Positions 17,908-27,900 are shown, counted from the first letter of the stretch. The stretch is DNA of 64,000 nucleotides from Aeoliella straminimaris (GCF_024054565.1 NZ_JAMXLR010000028.1:1-64000); one strand, 5' to 3'. The notes: a model not told the origin generated them from the sequence alone. Made by a program: numbers and translations.

Positions 17908-18675
17908 TTAGCCAAGTGCCAACCCGACACCGCAGTGGGACGCAAACACCGCTCCGATTGTTATGCCTGGGAGAACAGTGCCTTTAGGGCTCAAGTCGAT
18001 ATTCAATCCAGGTACTCTGTAGCTTATTTCAACAGCAGTTATCGGCAGAGTGATGTCGCCGAGAAACCCTTCAGCTTTGGGAATGCGACGGGCGAATTCC
18101 CGAGCGCCATCGATTTCGTAGAATTCGATTCGCATTCGCTCCCCGGTTGGATATTCGATTTTCAAAGATCTTGCGGATGGAGGGCATTCAATATCTTCTT
18201 CCCCGCCAACGTTAAACCATTCATTGTCGCGCATATACGCTCTTTGCTCTCCTGAATTGCCCAGCAGCGTAAAATTGAGCAGCAAGTAATCCTTTGGATC
18301 GCGATTGAACCAGATGATCGGTATTTCACGAATTTGGAGTACTACCGCTGTTTCGAAGTAGAAGCCGCCTCCGATCACGGCCAGGATTCGATTTCGCATC
18401 CAATTGAATTTACCGACGACCTGCGACGCGTTGCCTTTTCCTGATTCTTTGAAGCTGCGAAGCTGCTCAATAGTGAATGCTCCGTTGTCAGCTTGAATAT
18501 GGTGTTCCCGACAAAGAGCGATCATACCATTCGGATCATGATGTTGTTTCTCTTTCCATGGAGGGTCGAAGTGATGCCACTCCAGGTACGGGAGCCCACA
18601 ACCTTGAACAGGGCATCCAAACCCGATTTCGTCTCGAAGTTGTTTTCTGACTGCAGTCGGTGGCTTTCGGTCCAT
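17908..18675 (-). CDS. HNH endonuclease-domain protein, putative gene cassette
   Basis: A 255-aa protein with an HNH nuclease fold at residues 10-70: RKQLRDEIGFGCPVQGCGLP with LEWHHFDPPW, then NGMIALCREHHIQADNGAFT. The CxxxxC pair, WHH and CxxHH fit the metal and catalytic ligands of HNH enzymes. The remaining 180 residues are a beta-rich domain I do not recognise, with RIEFYEIDGAREFARRI in the middle. The gene lies between two attC-like hairpins, with only about 30 bases from the upstream site to the ATG, the compact layout of integron cassettes. Its A+T content is visibly higher than neighbouring genes. Role unknown: nuclease of a defence or mobile element is plausible but unproven. Confidence 0.8.
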   Translation of the reverse strand: MDRKPPTAVRKQLRDEIGFGCPVQGCGLPYLEWHHFDPPWKEKQHHDPNGMIALCREHHIQADNGAFTIEQLRSFKESGKGNASQVVGKFNWMRNRILAVIGGGFYFETAVVLQIREIPIIWFNRDPKDYLLLNFTLLGNSGEQRAYMRDNEWFNVGGEEDIECPPSARSLKIEYPTGERMRIEFYEIDGAREFARRIPKAEGFLGDITLPITAVEISYRVPGLNIDLSPKGTVLPGITIGAVFASHCGVGLALG

Positions 18676-18703
18676 TCAATTGCCTATCAGTAACCTATCT
18701 AGC

Positions 18704-18796
18704 GACAGAACGGTTGCCGTCACCGGGCCGCCGGAGAACACTCTCCATTGGCAAACCGCGCGGTCGGCGGCTCCGTGTGCACGGCATTGTTATCGG
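18704..18796 (-). other. attC-like integron recombination site A
   Basis: AACGGTTGCCGTCACCGGGC (from 18709) is mirrored by a right arm, 18765-18791, reading GTGTGCACGGCATTGTT at its end. The arms share AAC, TGCCGT, CAC, CGG and GCCGCCG, with small bulges as in folded attC sites. The outer boxes on minus are CGATAAC and GTTCTGT, only partly matching consensus. The spacer contains ACCGCGCG, shared with site B. It starts about 22 bases after the stop of the upstream minus-strand gene. Confidence 0.55.
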
Positions 18797-18817
18797 GCGA
18801 TTTGCGTTGACAGTTGA

Positions 18818-19318
18818 TCATCCACCATAGTTCGATTTGAACCACGAGCCTGATTCTTGTTGCACAAGCAAGCCGGAGAATTTCGACCGCGAGAAATCAA
18901 CCACATTTGATATTTCAGTGTGTTTTGCAACCGACAAGTCAAAGTCGCACGTTACGGTATTGTAGTCCGATTCGTCATCTTGGTCGACGTTGTATCTCAG
19001 CAACCAGTCACACGAAGTCGGGAATACGGCAATCCGGACGTCGAAATCGTCATCCCGTGAGTCGAACAATGTACGGTCAGTTTGGATCGCCGATCGCAGC
19101 ACGTCCCACGATGTCGGTTTTGAATCGACAATGAATCCGTCATGTTCGTGCCAGTCGTGAAACAATTCGATGGCCGGATATTTCGACGAAAGTTCGATGA
19201 TTGCAGAAGTAAGAATCTCGCGGAGCTGAGCGAGGGTCAATTCATCGTCGTTGTGAACACACGATCCATCGAACGGTGCCATTGAACTATCGAGACGGTT
19301 TTGCAGGTCTGGAGTCAT
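18818..19318 (-). CDS. Hypothetical protein, putative gene cassette
   Basis: A 166-aa acidic protein with no signal peptide or membrane helix. It has many Asp/Ser residues (for example DSRDDDFDVRIAVFPTSCDW) and resembles no family I know. On minus it is followed within 22 bases by attC-like site A, the position of a cassette gene. A GTTAGGC heptamer at 19356-19362 (minus), 37 bases upstream of the ATG, matches the attC GTTRRRY core, but I could not find a matching arm. Orphan genes of this kind are typical cassette cargo. Confidence 0.6.
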   Translation of the reverse strand: MTPDLQNRLDSSMAPFDGSCVHNDDELTLAQLREILTSAIIELSSKYPAIELFHDWHEHDGFIVDSKPTSWDVLRSAIQTDRTLFDSRDDDFDVRIAVFPTSCDWLLRYNVDQDDESDYNTVTCDFDLSVAKHTEISNVVDFSRSKFSGLLVQQESGSWFKSNYGG

Positions 19319-19797
19319 TCAAGCCCGCTAACAATAAATTTACAGAAACAAATCTGCCTAACCCATTAAGCAGTCGGCTCCATTGTCGGAGTAACACCAG
19401 GTGCCTGCAAGGTTTGCGAGCCAGACGGGGGAGAATCGGCGAAATATACAGAATTGAACACGTTGCCAGCGAAAGGGGACTTCGACGTACGTTGCCAAGT
19501 TTCCTTCAGCTACCGCCGACGGTGCTCTCCTACCACATTTGCACACCCATCTAACCCGCCGAGGTTGTCACAACCGCTGTCAGAACGGGGCGACTCTACG
19601 GCACGTCGGTGCAGCTCGACTCGGCAGATTGGGGAATACAGCAAAATGCAGAGGGTATACTCCTCGGGGAGTTGCGCGACCGTCTGAACCAGCGCAGGAC
19701 GCTTTGGCCGAGGAAGTCTCAGCGGCGCAATCCCCTTCAGCCGAATCGAAAAGCCCGGAACTACTTTGGCACATGGTGCCTGGTAGCGGTGGGCGTA
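19319..19797. other. Intergenic stretch, nothing clearly coding
   Basis: About 480 bp between the presumed cassette gene and the small membrane protein. It includes GCCTAAC at 19356-19362, a possible attC core on minus. Several short ORFs exist on both strands, none with a ribosome binding site or recognisable product. Confidence 0.35.
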
Positions 19798-20109
19798 TCA
19801 CGCTTGGGAAGGCTTCTCGGCGGCGGATTCTGGATGCTGGTTCTTGGTGTTTCGGTAGGAGAGCGCTGTTACAGACGCTAGGGCCGCGGAAACTAGAATT
19901 GCGAATGCCAAGTTGGGAAGAATCGAGCCCGCAAAGTAAGTTGATTCCGTAGGAGAATCTCCGATACGAATCCACTCGGCGAGCAACCAGGGAAAACCTG
20001 CAGTGACGCGCTTGGCATTGCCAAACGGCGTCACGAAACCTCCGAGGTTCATTGCCATGAAGAGTGCCATCATGCCAATAAACCAACGCTTGAAGATTCG
20101 CTGCGACAT
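19798..20109 (-). CDS. Small membrane protein
   Basis: A 103-aa protein starting MSQRIFKRWFIGMMALFMAM, with a first membrane helix at about residues 9-25. A second helix (LPNLAFAILVSAALASVTAL) lies near residue 70 and the tail is hydrophilic and Lys/Glu/Pro-rich. A longer upstream frame exists, but the ATG at 20109 opens with the basic, then hydrophobic, pattern of a membrane start. No family recognised. Confidence 0.6.
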   Translation of the reverse strand: MSQRIFKRWFIGMMALFMAMNLGGFVTPFGNAKRVTAGFPWLLAEWIRIGDSPTESTYFAGSILPNLAFAILVSAALASVTALSYRNTKNQHPESAAEKPSQA

Positions 20110-20304
20110 ACCGGAGCCCGCCCCACTTGCTATCAATTGGAAGATCCCCAACAAGCATTTGCTTCGTGGGGTAGCGTCAACATAGCAGCTCGAGGGCGGA
20201 CTTAGCAAAACGACCGTGGTCTCAGTTCGCTTCAAGCACCACCGTCGAGGGTTGGGTGTCGACTAACACCCCGTTCCTGGTGCTTCGGCGCCTGATTGAC
20301 TAAC
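20110..20304. other. Intergenic region left of the long repeat
   Basis: Short non-coding stretch upstream of the small membrane protein. No feature beyond a possible promoter region was seen; the long repeat begins at its right edge. Confidence 0.3.
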
Positions 20305-20685
20305 TCGCGAATGTAAAAAAGTCGCCGTAGATATCACGCGGCCGCGTGATCTAATGAAGTTGCGCCAGTTCGTAGCTACTGTCGCCAGACGGTGGATGCC
20401 ATGCCGAAGACGTTGGCAATCGTGATCGCCATGCGTGGTTGCGACGGCCTCCACGCTCTGGCGAGCGTAGCTACGGCGCTCGTGGGGCGGAGCGACGGAC
20501 CACCCTCGGGGTTTTGTCCCCACGGACAAAAAACATGCGGGGAACAACGCGCGGGGTTATGTCGCACCCGGTGGTGACTTGGGCCTGGAAAACAAGGGGT
20601 TTCGCCACTTGGGGGGGTGGCAAAACCACTGGAGTTTTGGGCCCATGAATCTAAATGGGGGGGTAGTTGTGGAACAACTTGGGCG
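20305..20685 (+). repeat. Long dispersed repeat, copy 1
   Basis: About 380 bp closely matching, in inverted orientation, the sequence at 49731-50110; by eye roughly nine in ten bases agree. The match begins at TCGCGAATGTAAAAAAGTCG and ends around GTAGTTGTGGAACAACTTGG. Inside are an 18-bp perfect palindrome (20333-20350) and a foldback of two 25-bp arms (20372-20396 and 20450-20474) built on GTAGCTAC and CGCCAG. It has no believable gene and looks like a non-autonomous or structured repeat. Confidence 0.85.
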
Positions 20686-20732
20686 CGGGGGATAAACCGC
20701 GAGGGCAAAGGGACTGGGGCTCCCCGCGCAAC

Positions 20733-22898
20733 CTACGGGAGAGGGTGCAGGCCTTCGTGGCGGATCTTCCAGGTGCCGTCTTGGGGGAAGCCCGGTAGCG
20801 GGGTGTCGCAGTCGTCCCAGCCGGCCACCATCAGGGCGACGGCCGACAGAAACGATCCGTTGGCGGGGAGGTACGTGGCGATCTCGTGCCGGCGAGCGCC
20901 GGGGGTGTCGTCCAGACGCCGGGCCTGATCGGAACGCTGAGGACAATGCCCCGTGGCGTAATAGATGTTGTTCGGGCCGTCGCGCAGCAGGATCTCCACC
21001 GCGTCCTCGGGGCGGCCGAGGCGGGTCGCAGTCATGGCGATCATCGGGTAGTCCCATCCCCAGATCTTGGTTTCCCAATCCCACTCCGCAAGCACGGCAT
21101 CGAGGGTCCGGTTCATGGTCGCACGATTCACCATCGGCCCGCCCGGCAGCACGCCCAGCGGCGCGAGCATCGTCGGGTGGTCGTGGCGGCTGTCGAGATT
21201 GTCCCAAGTGTCGGGGTGCGAACCGAGCGCTACGTACTTGCCATCCTGTTGCGGTAGCGGCGCCAGGTTGGTGATCACATGGTCCCACTGCTCGTTGCGT
21301 GGCAATCCTTGCCGAGTGCGCCACTGCTGCGCGGTTTCGAGCGCCCAACGCCAGTACGCCAGTTCGAAGGACGGGTTCTGACTGGTCGCTCGGTCGTAGA
21401 TCTCCTGAGCAATCCAGAGCGGCGGGCCAAGCACGTAGGCGTCCTGCTCCTGGTCGTAGTGAACCATTGAAACCAGGCACTCGGCCGTGGCGAACACGAG
21501 CGGACTGTAGCGGTCGAGCGTTTCGCGATTGGGAGTGTTTCGATAAAGAAGTTCGGCGAGGTACACAGGATGCGGTTGATTCCACACAATGAGCGGATTG
21601 CCACCGGGACTTTCGCGGCCATCGGGACCTACCATCTTGGCCCAGCGAGCCCCCTCGAGCCCCCGGCTCTGGGCCAGTTGGCGCGCGGTGGGCAAGTGGT
21701 CGATGTACCACCGCAGGTTCTTGGCGAGCAGTTGGTCGTGCCCCCACAGCGCGAAGTGCGCGGTATGCCACCAGATCATCTCGGTGTGATGCTTGCCATA
21801 CCACGTGGCACAGGTCAGACCCGTCTCCTGCGGTGGAACCTCGCCCGCGCACTGGACGCCTTCGAGATAGCGGGACAGAACGATCCGCTGTTCCAACTTC
21901 GCTGCACGAGGATCGGAGCTACCGGCAAAATCGACCGCACCGCCCTGCGTCCAGTAGTCGCGCCAGTGCTCGGCGGCCGCCTGCAAAGTAGCATCGAAAC
22001 TGGGAAGCTCCGTCGGCAACGGATCGGGAGCAAACGACACCGTGAACTCGAGCTCCCCATCGCTTGCTTCGAGCACCATGGCGTGGGGCCCGCTATGCTT
22101 GGCCTGAGCGTCCCCCACCCAGGCAAGTGTGCAGTGGTAGACCAGCGAGTCTCGCTGCCGCTTGAGGTCGAGACGCTGCTCGGATTGATGCAGCGTGCGC
22201 GTCGAGTGGCTGTCGGGCTGCGACCAAGCGAGCGCTGGCGTGTTCTTTACGCTGGCATCGTGGCCGAGAGGGAAGGCGAGTTTCACGGCCAACTTGCCCT
22301 CCGCCAAAAGAGGAGAGTTCACTCGCACAGCGATCAGGTCCAACTCGGGATGACACGTGGTCATGACACGAACCGGCTCGCCACGCAGCTTGAACTCGCT
22401 GGCGATCACGCCGCGCCACAGGTCGAGCGTTTGCTCGACGTCGGTAATCTCGGACCGGGTGATGGCAGTTCCATCGGCGTGCACAAAAGCGAGTTGCCCA
22501 AGAGGATGAATCCGGGGATTGCGTCGCAGCCACTGCCCGGCTTGGTGATCAGCGTTGGTAGGATAGCCGACGACTCGGCCGTCGGCCTCGACATAGTCCT
22601 CAAAGGCGTCGGCAAGTTGGTAGCCCTGGGGGTTGGGCTCGGTGTACCACGCCCAGCGGCTGAGCGTCTCGACCGGCACGCCATGGCGATGGTAGTCGTT
22701 GGCCAAGGTTTGCAGCCCGGTGACATCGGTCGAGAAGGCAAAGCCGCCGTTGCCCACCGTGACCGGCGCGTTCATGTCGACCGTTTGCAGCACAGGATTG
22801 TGCCGCGTCACCACAGCCTGGCGATCGATCGGCTCAGCGCGAGCGACTCCGCAGAGCAGCAAGACGACTATCGGCGCGGTGACGAACTTCGCAGGCAT
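20733..22898 (-). CDS. Secreted GH65-like (alpha/alpha)6 glycoside hydrolase
   Basis: A 721-aa exported protein with a signal peptide ending near LCGVARA (about residue 22). The N-terminal part (about 25-300) is a beta-sandwich of the type found before catalytic domains of GH65 and related families (APVTVGNGGFAFSTDVTGLQ). The following helical domain has WYGKHHTEMIWWHTAHFALW, EPPQ-like VPPQETGLTC, and WDWETKIWGWDYPMIAMTA, which fit a six-hairpin catalytic barrel. The family is uncertain: GH65-like is my best reading, and related inverting families are possible. It starts 7 bp after the pectinesterase stop, so it is the last gene of the pectin locus. Confidence 0.72.
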   Translation of the reverse strand: MPAKFVTAPIVVLLLCGVARAEPIDRQAVVTRHNPVLQTVDMNAPVTVGNGGFAFSTDVTGLQTLANDYHRHGVPVETLSRWAWYTEPNPQGYQLADAFEDYVEADGRVVGYPTNADHQAGQWLRRNPRIHPLGQLAFVHADGTAITRSEITDVEQTLDLWRGVIASEFKLRGEPVRVMTTCHPELDLIAVRVNSPLLAEGKLAVKLAFPLGHDASVKNTPALAWSQPDSHSTRTLHQSEQRLDLKRQRDSLVYHCTLAWVGDAQAKHSGPHAMVLEASDGELEFTVSFAPDPLPTELPSFDATLQAAAEHWRDYWTQGGAVDFAGSSDPRAAKLEQRIVLSRYLEGVQCAGEVPPQETGLTCATWYGKHHTEMIWWHTAHFALWGHDQLLAKNLRWYIDHLPTARQLAQSRGLEGARWAKMVGPDGRESPGGNPLIVWNQPHPVYLAELLYRNTPNRETLDRYSPLVFATAECLVSMVHYDQEQDAYVLGPPLWIAQEIYDRATSQNPSFELAYWRWALETAQQWRTRQGLPRNEQWDHVITNLAPLPQQDGKYVALGSHPDTWDNLDSRHDHPTMLAPLGVLPGGPMVNRATMNRTLDAVLAEWDWETKIWGWDYPMIAMTATRLGRPEDAVEILLRDGPNNIYYATGHCPQRSDQARRLDDTPGARRHEIATYLPANGSFLSAVALMVAGWDDCDTPLPGFPQDGTWKIRHEGLHPLP

Positions 22899-22905
22899 GG
22901 TTGTC

Positions 22906-23919
22906 CTAAGGAACCGGAGGAGTGGCAGAAGTCTTCGAATTGCGAACCGGGCGCCAGTCGTCGTCGCCGCGAAGCACATTCAACTTGCTCAAGCGATCTG
23001 CTTCCTTGGCGTCTATCGGCATGGCCCACTGCACTCGCTGGTCGGCGTCTGCCCCTGGCCCAGTGCTTTGGAACTCGCCATAGCGGACGGTCGCTTCGCG
23101 CGAGGTGTCGCCCCAGTTGTGCCACCCCTGAGGGCGAACAACCTCGGACATCTCGGTGCTCAAGAACACGGTCATCGCATGCGGCCGCCAGGGCCGACCC
23201 AGGTAGACCTGCGTCCCTTCTTCCCCAGTGATACGGCAATGATGAAAGACAAATCCAAAGGGTTGTGCGGGCGGGGTCGACGCGGCGGTGATGTAGCCAT
23301 CCCGGCGACAGTGGACGTGGCAGTTCTCGAACCAGGCAGTCGCTCCCCCGAAGATGAAATCGACATGACCTTCGATCAGGCAATCCTCGAAGTAAACTCG
23401 GCCACGATTCAGAAAGAGGGTATCCTGCCAGCCCAAGAACCGGCAGTTACGGAAGATGAGTTTGTCGCCATCGGTGCGCAGGGCGAGGGCCTGGCCCACC
23501 GGACCGGCGCGGTTTTCGATGGTGAGATTTTCAATCTCGAATCCGTCGCCGTCGATCTGCAGCGTCGGCGTGCGAAACGTACCAATCGGCTCGCCATCGG
23601 GACCCGGCATGTTGGCGTGCAGCTTGCCAGTGAGAATGGTCGTGGCGGCGTCTTCGCCCACCAGACGCAGGTAGCCACGCTCGCGCTGCACGTAAACTCG
23701 CTCGTCGTAGGTACCCGGCTTCACCTGGATAACCCAAGGAGGTCCCGACGGACGGAACGGAGCAGCGTAGATGGCCGCCTGGATAGTGGTGAAATCGCCA
23801 CTACCATCGGCCGCCACCACAGCGTCGGACTCCTCCGGTGGACCGGACTGGGCCACCGCCGGCATGACGCAGCAAGTCAACAGAATTGCAAGCACTGGAA
23901 AGCTGGAGCGTACGATCAT
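22906..23919 (-). CDS. Secreted pectinesterase, carbohydrate esterase family 8
   Basis: A 337-aa pectin methylesterase that removes methyl groups from homogalacturonan so that lyases and polygalacturonases can act. A signal peptide (about residues 1-24) precedes a right-handed beta-helix. Diagnostic motifs are GDFTTIQAAI (41-50), QALAL (Q143), WQDTLF (Q165, D166), VDFIFGGATAWFENC (nucleophile D187) and LGRPWRP (R242). All catalytic residues are present. Part of the minus-strand pectin locus, 42 bp after the alpha/beta hydrolase gene. Confidence 0.96.
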   Translation of the reverse strand: MIVRSSFPVLAILLTCCVMPAVAQSGPPEESDAVVAADGSGDFTTIQAAIYAAPFRPSGPPWVIQVKPGTYDERVYVQRERGYLRLVGEDAATTILTGKLHANMPGPDGEPIGTFRTPTLQIDGDGFEIENLTIENRAGPVGQALALRTDGDKLIFRNCRFLGWQDTLFLNRGRVYFEDCLIEGHVDFIFGGATAWFENCHVHCRRDGYITAASTPPAQPFGFVFHHCRITGEEGTQVYLGRPWRPHAMTVFLSTEMSEVVRPQGWHNWGDTSREATVRYGEFQSTGPGADADQRVQWAMPIDAKEADRLSKLNVLRGDDDWRPVRNSKTSATPPVP

Positions 23920-23961
23920 GACGTGTTGAGTTTGGATTCGGAGGCGATATTAAGGTTCAAT

Positions 23962-24852
23962 TCAGAGTCGCTCGCCGAGCCACGTGAGCAGCTTGTTCTT
24001 GTAACCTTCGTCGAAACGGTCCCATTCGCTCTGGCGATGCGGGGCTCCTTCAATCTTATAGACCTCGCATGGCACGTCCCACTTATTTCCCTCGATCTTG
24101 TGCTGAATGTGGAGCGATTGTTGAAAAGAAACACTCCGATCTTCCGTGCCATGAATCAGAAGGATCGGCGGCATGCCGGGGTAAAGGTGGTTGATGGGCG
24201 ACGCCTTGTAGAGCCGCAACAGGACGTTCTCCAGCGGCTGGTCGTCGGTTACGTTCATCAGATCCCGCAGCGCCTTGCTGGCGCCACCGCGGCGACCGAA
24301 GTCCTCCAGAAAATCGGTGGTGGGGGCCAATCCGACGAGCGCCTTGAGACGGTGGGGATCTCGATCGTGGATGGCGGCCAGAAAGGCCAGCTGCCCGCCG
24401 GCCGAGTAGCCCAGGATGCCGATTCGATCGGGGTCGCCACCATACTGCCGGATGTGCTGCTTGGTCCACGCGACCGCGTCTTCGACATCCTTAAGGCAGG
24501 CAGGCCAGCGATGCTGCGGGCTCAGGCGGTAGTCGATGGATACATAGAGATAACCACCCTGGGTGAGCGTCTTGAGCACCGGCTGAATCATGGTCTTGCG
24601 GTCGCCACTTCCCCAACCCCCACCATGCACGACGATCACCACGGGGAGCAGGGCATCTTCCGTGGCGGCGGGCTTCGACTCGGGTGTGACAACGTCCAGC
24701 AGAAGCTTCTCGTCGCCGACGCGTTTGTATTCGACAGTGGCTGTCTGGGGTTCAGCGAACACTGCAGTCGACGAAAGCAGCAGGAGAAGCAGCCACACAG
24801 TGAACGACCGCCGCAGGATCTGGCTATCTGTAGCTTCGAGAAAATCGCTCAC
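23962..24852 (-). CDS. Secreted alpha/beta hydrolase, probable esterase
   Basis: A 296-aa protein with a signal sequence (hydrophobic core about residues 18-33, ending VFA). The fold is an alpha/beta hydrolase of the esterase/lipase type: HGGGWGSG oxyanion loop (76-83), nucleophile S150 in GYSAGG, and D238 and H272 completing the triad. In a pectin locus, deacetylation or deacylation of pectin or its side chains is the likely job, but the substrate cannot be assigned. The start codon appears to be GTG at 24852; the signal sequence argues for it. Confidence 0.86.
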   Translation of the reverse strand: MSDFLEATDSQILRRSFTVWLLLLLLSSTAVFAEPQTATVEYKRVGDEKLLLDVVTPESKPAATEDALLPVVIVVHGGGWGSGDRKTMIQPVLKTLTQGGYLYVSIDYRLSPQHRWPACLKDVEDAVAWTKQHIRQYGGDPDRIGILGYSAGGQLAFLAAIHDRDPHRLKALVGLAPTTDFLEDFGRRGGASKALRDLMNVTDDQPLENVLLRLYKASPINHLYPGMPPILLIHGTEDRSVSFQQSLHIQHKIEGNKWDVPCEVYKIEGAPHRQSEWDRFDEGYKNKLLTWLGERL

Positions 24853-24930
24853 GATCTAGGTCCTCCGCTGCTGATAGAGACACGGCCGGTGCGACTTCGC
24901 CATTCTACATTTCATCGACTGTCAGGGAGA

Positions 24931-27900
24931 CTAATGCCAATCTCCTGCCAGCATTTTAACCGCGGTGGCAGGGCAGGAGGCTGTCATGGCGATACGACCG
25001 GTGCCCACCAGAAGGACGGCAGCCACGAGGGCTGCGAGTTGGGCAGGCGGCTCGGGCACCGAGAGACGCCTCTGAGCGAGCGCGGGCCGTCCCGAATCGG
25101 TGGCTCCAAACCGTTCTCGCCAATAGAGGTAATCGGCCTTGTCCACTATCGTGGGGGAAACCTCTTCGTTCATCAGCGAATTGCCTCCCAGGTGGTTGCG
25201 CCAGACGTTGTAGTCGACCAAGCTGACAATGCCGTCGTTGTTGTAGTCGCCCGCTACGCCACTTGGTCCCACGTACCGTCCCGCTTGATAGTTGTTCAAT
25301 ACCTGGGCGTCGCTCAATACACCAGTGTGTACTCGGACATCCGCGAGATAACCATCGAACGGATCGGCGTCGTCGGGGCGTCCCTTGCCGACTTGCAGCT
25401 TCGTGTTGGAGGAAACATTCGGCGCGGGACTCATGGTGACCGTCGTGTCGAGCACACCGTTGACGTAGCCCTTCAGGTTGGTGCCATCGTAGACATAAGC
25501 CACGTGGGTCCAGCTGGTCGTCAGCGGATCGGTGGCCCAACCAAAATCGTTGCCGTACCATCCCGAGTAAAACCCATTGGAGTTGTGCTCGTCGTAACGA
25601 AATGCCCGCAGTGCCGTACCATCGCGAGGATCGGTAGCGCCCCAGGCGACGACTCCATTCGAACCATTGCTAGGATTGTTCGAGTTGGCGTACAGCCAGG
25701 CTTCGATGCTGACCGTTGCATTGCCACCAAAGAAGCCGACGTCGAGGGCAGATGTGAGGGCATTGCCCGTTTCGTTGGCAACGTGGAGGCTTCTGACGCC
25801 CTCGATCACTCCAACATTGAGTGTGCCGCCGCCAGAGGTCGAAAAGTCGCCAGTTGTTCTGCCCGTGGTGTCCTGGTTGACCCAAGTTGTCGAGTTCTCA
25901 TCCAGATCCACGGCACGCAGATCCACGACCAGTTCGCCCGCCGTTACGAGCACGGCCTGGACCGGTGTGGCCAGTGCAGCGAACGCGACCACGAAACCAC
26001 AAAGGGGCAGCCGCCGTCCCCGGTGCAGCACCAGCAAGGAGCCAACTGCAATTGTCAGCAGCAGCGCGGCCGGAGGTTCGGGCACGGCAATCGAGCCTGC
26101 CGGCCCGGCATATTCCAGCCACAACGTGTTGCCGATGACCTGCGTCGCAAAGCCGGGAGAGATAGACTGGAAGTCGCCTTGAATCGAAGTGGCCGTAAGA
26201 ATTTCGAACATTGTGCCGGGCGAGAGATCGACCGTCCCGATAGTCGCTACGTCGAGGTCGCCTCCAAGCATCGCGATGCCACCGACCACGAACTGATCGG
26301 CCGTCGTGCTGCTGGCAATGTCGACCTGCAGGCCACCCGAGAGAATCGACAGGTCACCATCGATGGTGGTCGTACCCAGGGCATCCTGGCCGGCGAGCAG
26401 AAGCCCACCTTCGACCAGCAAGTCGAATTCAATACTGTCGGCATCCAGCGCGCCACCGGTAAATTCAAAGACTCCATTATCCTGCTTGGTAAGCGCCGGA
26501 GTGCGAAGGGTCCCGGCATGCAAGCTGTAGGTTCCGAGCCCGATATTCACGCCGCCGTTGAGCACACGGAGCTCACCACCGTGCTGCGAAATGCGGCTGC
26601 TGGCGAGGTCGATGTCGACCTGGTCGGTCACTTCGAGCCAGCCGCTGGTGATGTAAAGGCGGCCGTTTCCGTTCCGACCCGACGACATTTGCAGCGTGCC
26701 AGCCTTTTGGCCAACGGCGTCGACGAAAGCCGCCGCATCGACAATGCTTACTGTATCTACCCGCGATGGCTCCCAGTCGTTGCTCCAACGCTTCCAGTCG
26801 GCATACCGGCCAATGCCAGTGAACTCGATCGTTCCAATCGCGGGAAAGGCAGCCACGTCGTTCAGGTATTCCTCCAGGTCGGTATAGCCATCGTAGTCGA
26901 AGTCCCCATTGTTGTTGGTCACCAGCGGATTGGTTCCATGCTTCACTTCCCATTCGTCGGGCATGCCGTCGCGGTCGGTGTCGATGGGGGCCGACACGCC
27001 ACCCAGGGTGGGGTAGCCAGCATTCTCGACGGGCAGTTGGTTTTCGTGACTGATCCTCGAGCCGGTGCGGTTGATAACGTTTTGCTGCACGAGTTGGTCG
27101 ACTTCATCCCGGTCCCACGGGGTTGCTCCAAACTCCTCGAGCACTCGATCGTAGGCCGCCGCGGGATTGGCCGATTGCCGGATCTCCGGCGCGGAAAACG
27201 GCGTGGTCACCCAGTTGTACGCGCTGCTGACGACCGATTGATCGGACATCGCCTGGGAGCGACTGTAAGTTATTGGGTCCGCGGCGCTGTCTCCGTCCCT
27301 GTCCAAGGCGTTGGTGCCGTAGTACAAGTCGTAGTTGTAATCGCGACCTCCCGTCATCATCGGGCGTCCCGACGAGATGTAGGTGTTGCCATCGAAATTC
27401 GCCCTCCAGTGCGGAGTGACTTCGTTCTGCGAATCCCCAGCGATGAAGCCGTTGTGATAGTTGTAAACGACATTGTCCCGCCAGTCGATCAGTTGGGCGC
27501 GGGCTTTTGGGTTGCGAGTGTCGTTGTGGGCATACAGGTTGTGGTGAAAGGAAAGATTGCCTGCGTTCTGAATCAGTGAACCGGCGGAGTGATCTTCCAA
27601 CCCGTAAGAAACGGTGCTGTATTGCAGGGTGAAGTCGCTTGCACCAACCGAAAAGTTTTCGTCGTAGCTGAAGCCAGCGGAGATGTGGTCGTAAATTACC
27701 CGCTCGGCGTCCGTGTTCGCGCCAGCGGCATCGACTCGCCCCACATCTTTGCCAGGGCGAAAACGCATGTGACGGATGACAATGTCGTCGCCACCCACGG
27801 AAAACTGGTGGCCACGTATTCCAATACCTCCCGGAGCCGTTTGCCCGGCGATGGTAATGTTCTTCTTATTGCTGTTGATGCCCAGCTTGCTGTTGATGTT

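Noticed and set aside
19319..19560. A third attC site upstream of the acidic orphan gene.
   Set aside because: A GTTAGGC core is present on minus but no complementary arm was found within 150 bases.
20376..20708. A 110-codon ORF within the long repeat.
   Set aside because: The same repeat in its second copy gives a different reading frame structure; the peptide has no domain and is a product of repeat sequence.
22699..27579. A 1626-codon plus-strand open frame across the pectin locus.
   Set aside because: It lies opposite four recognisable genes and has no domains; high GC suppresses stops in the antisense frame.
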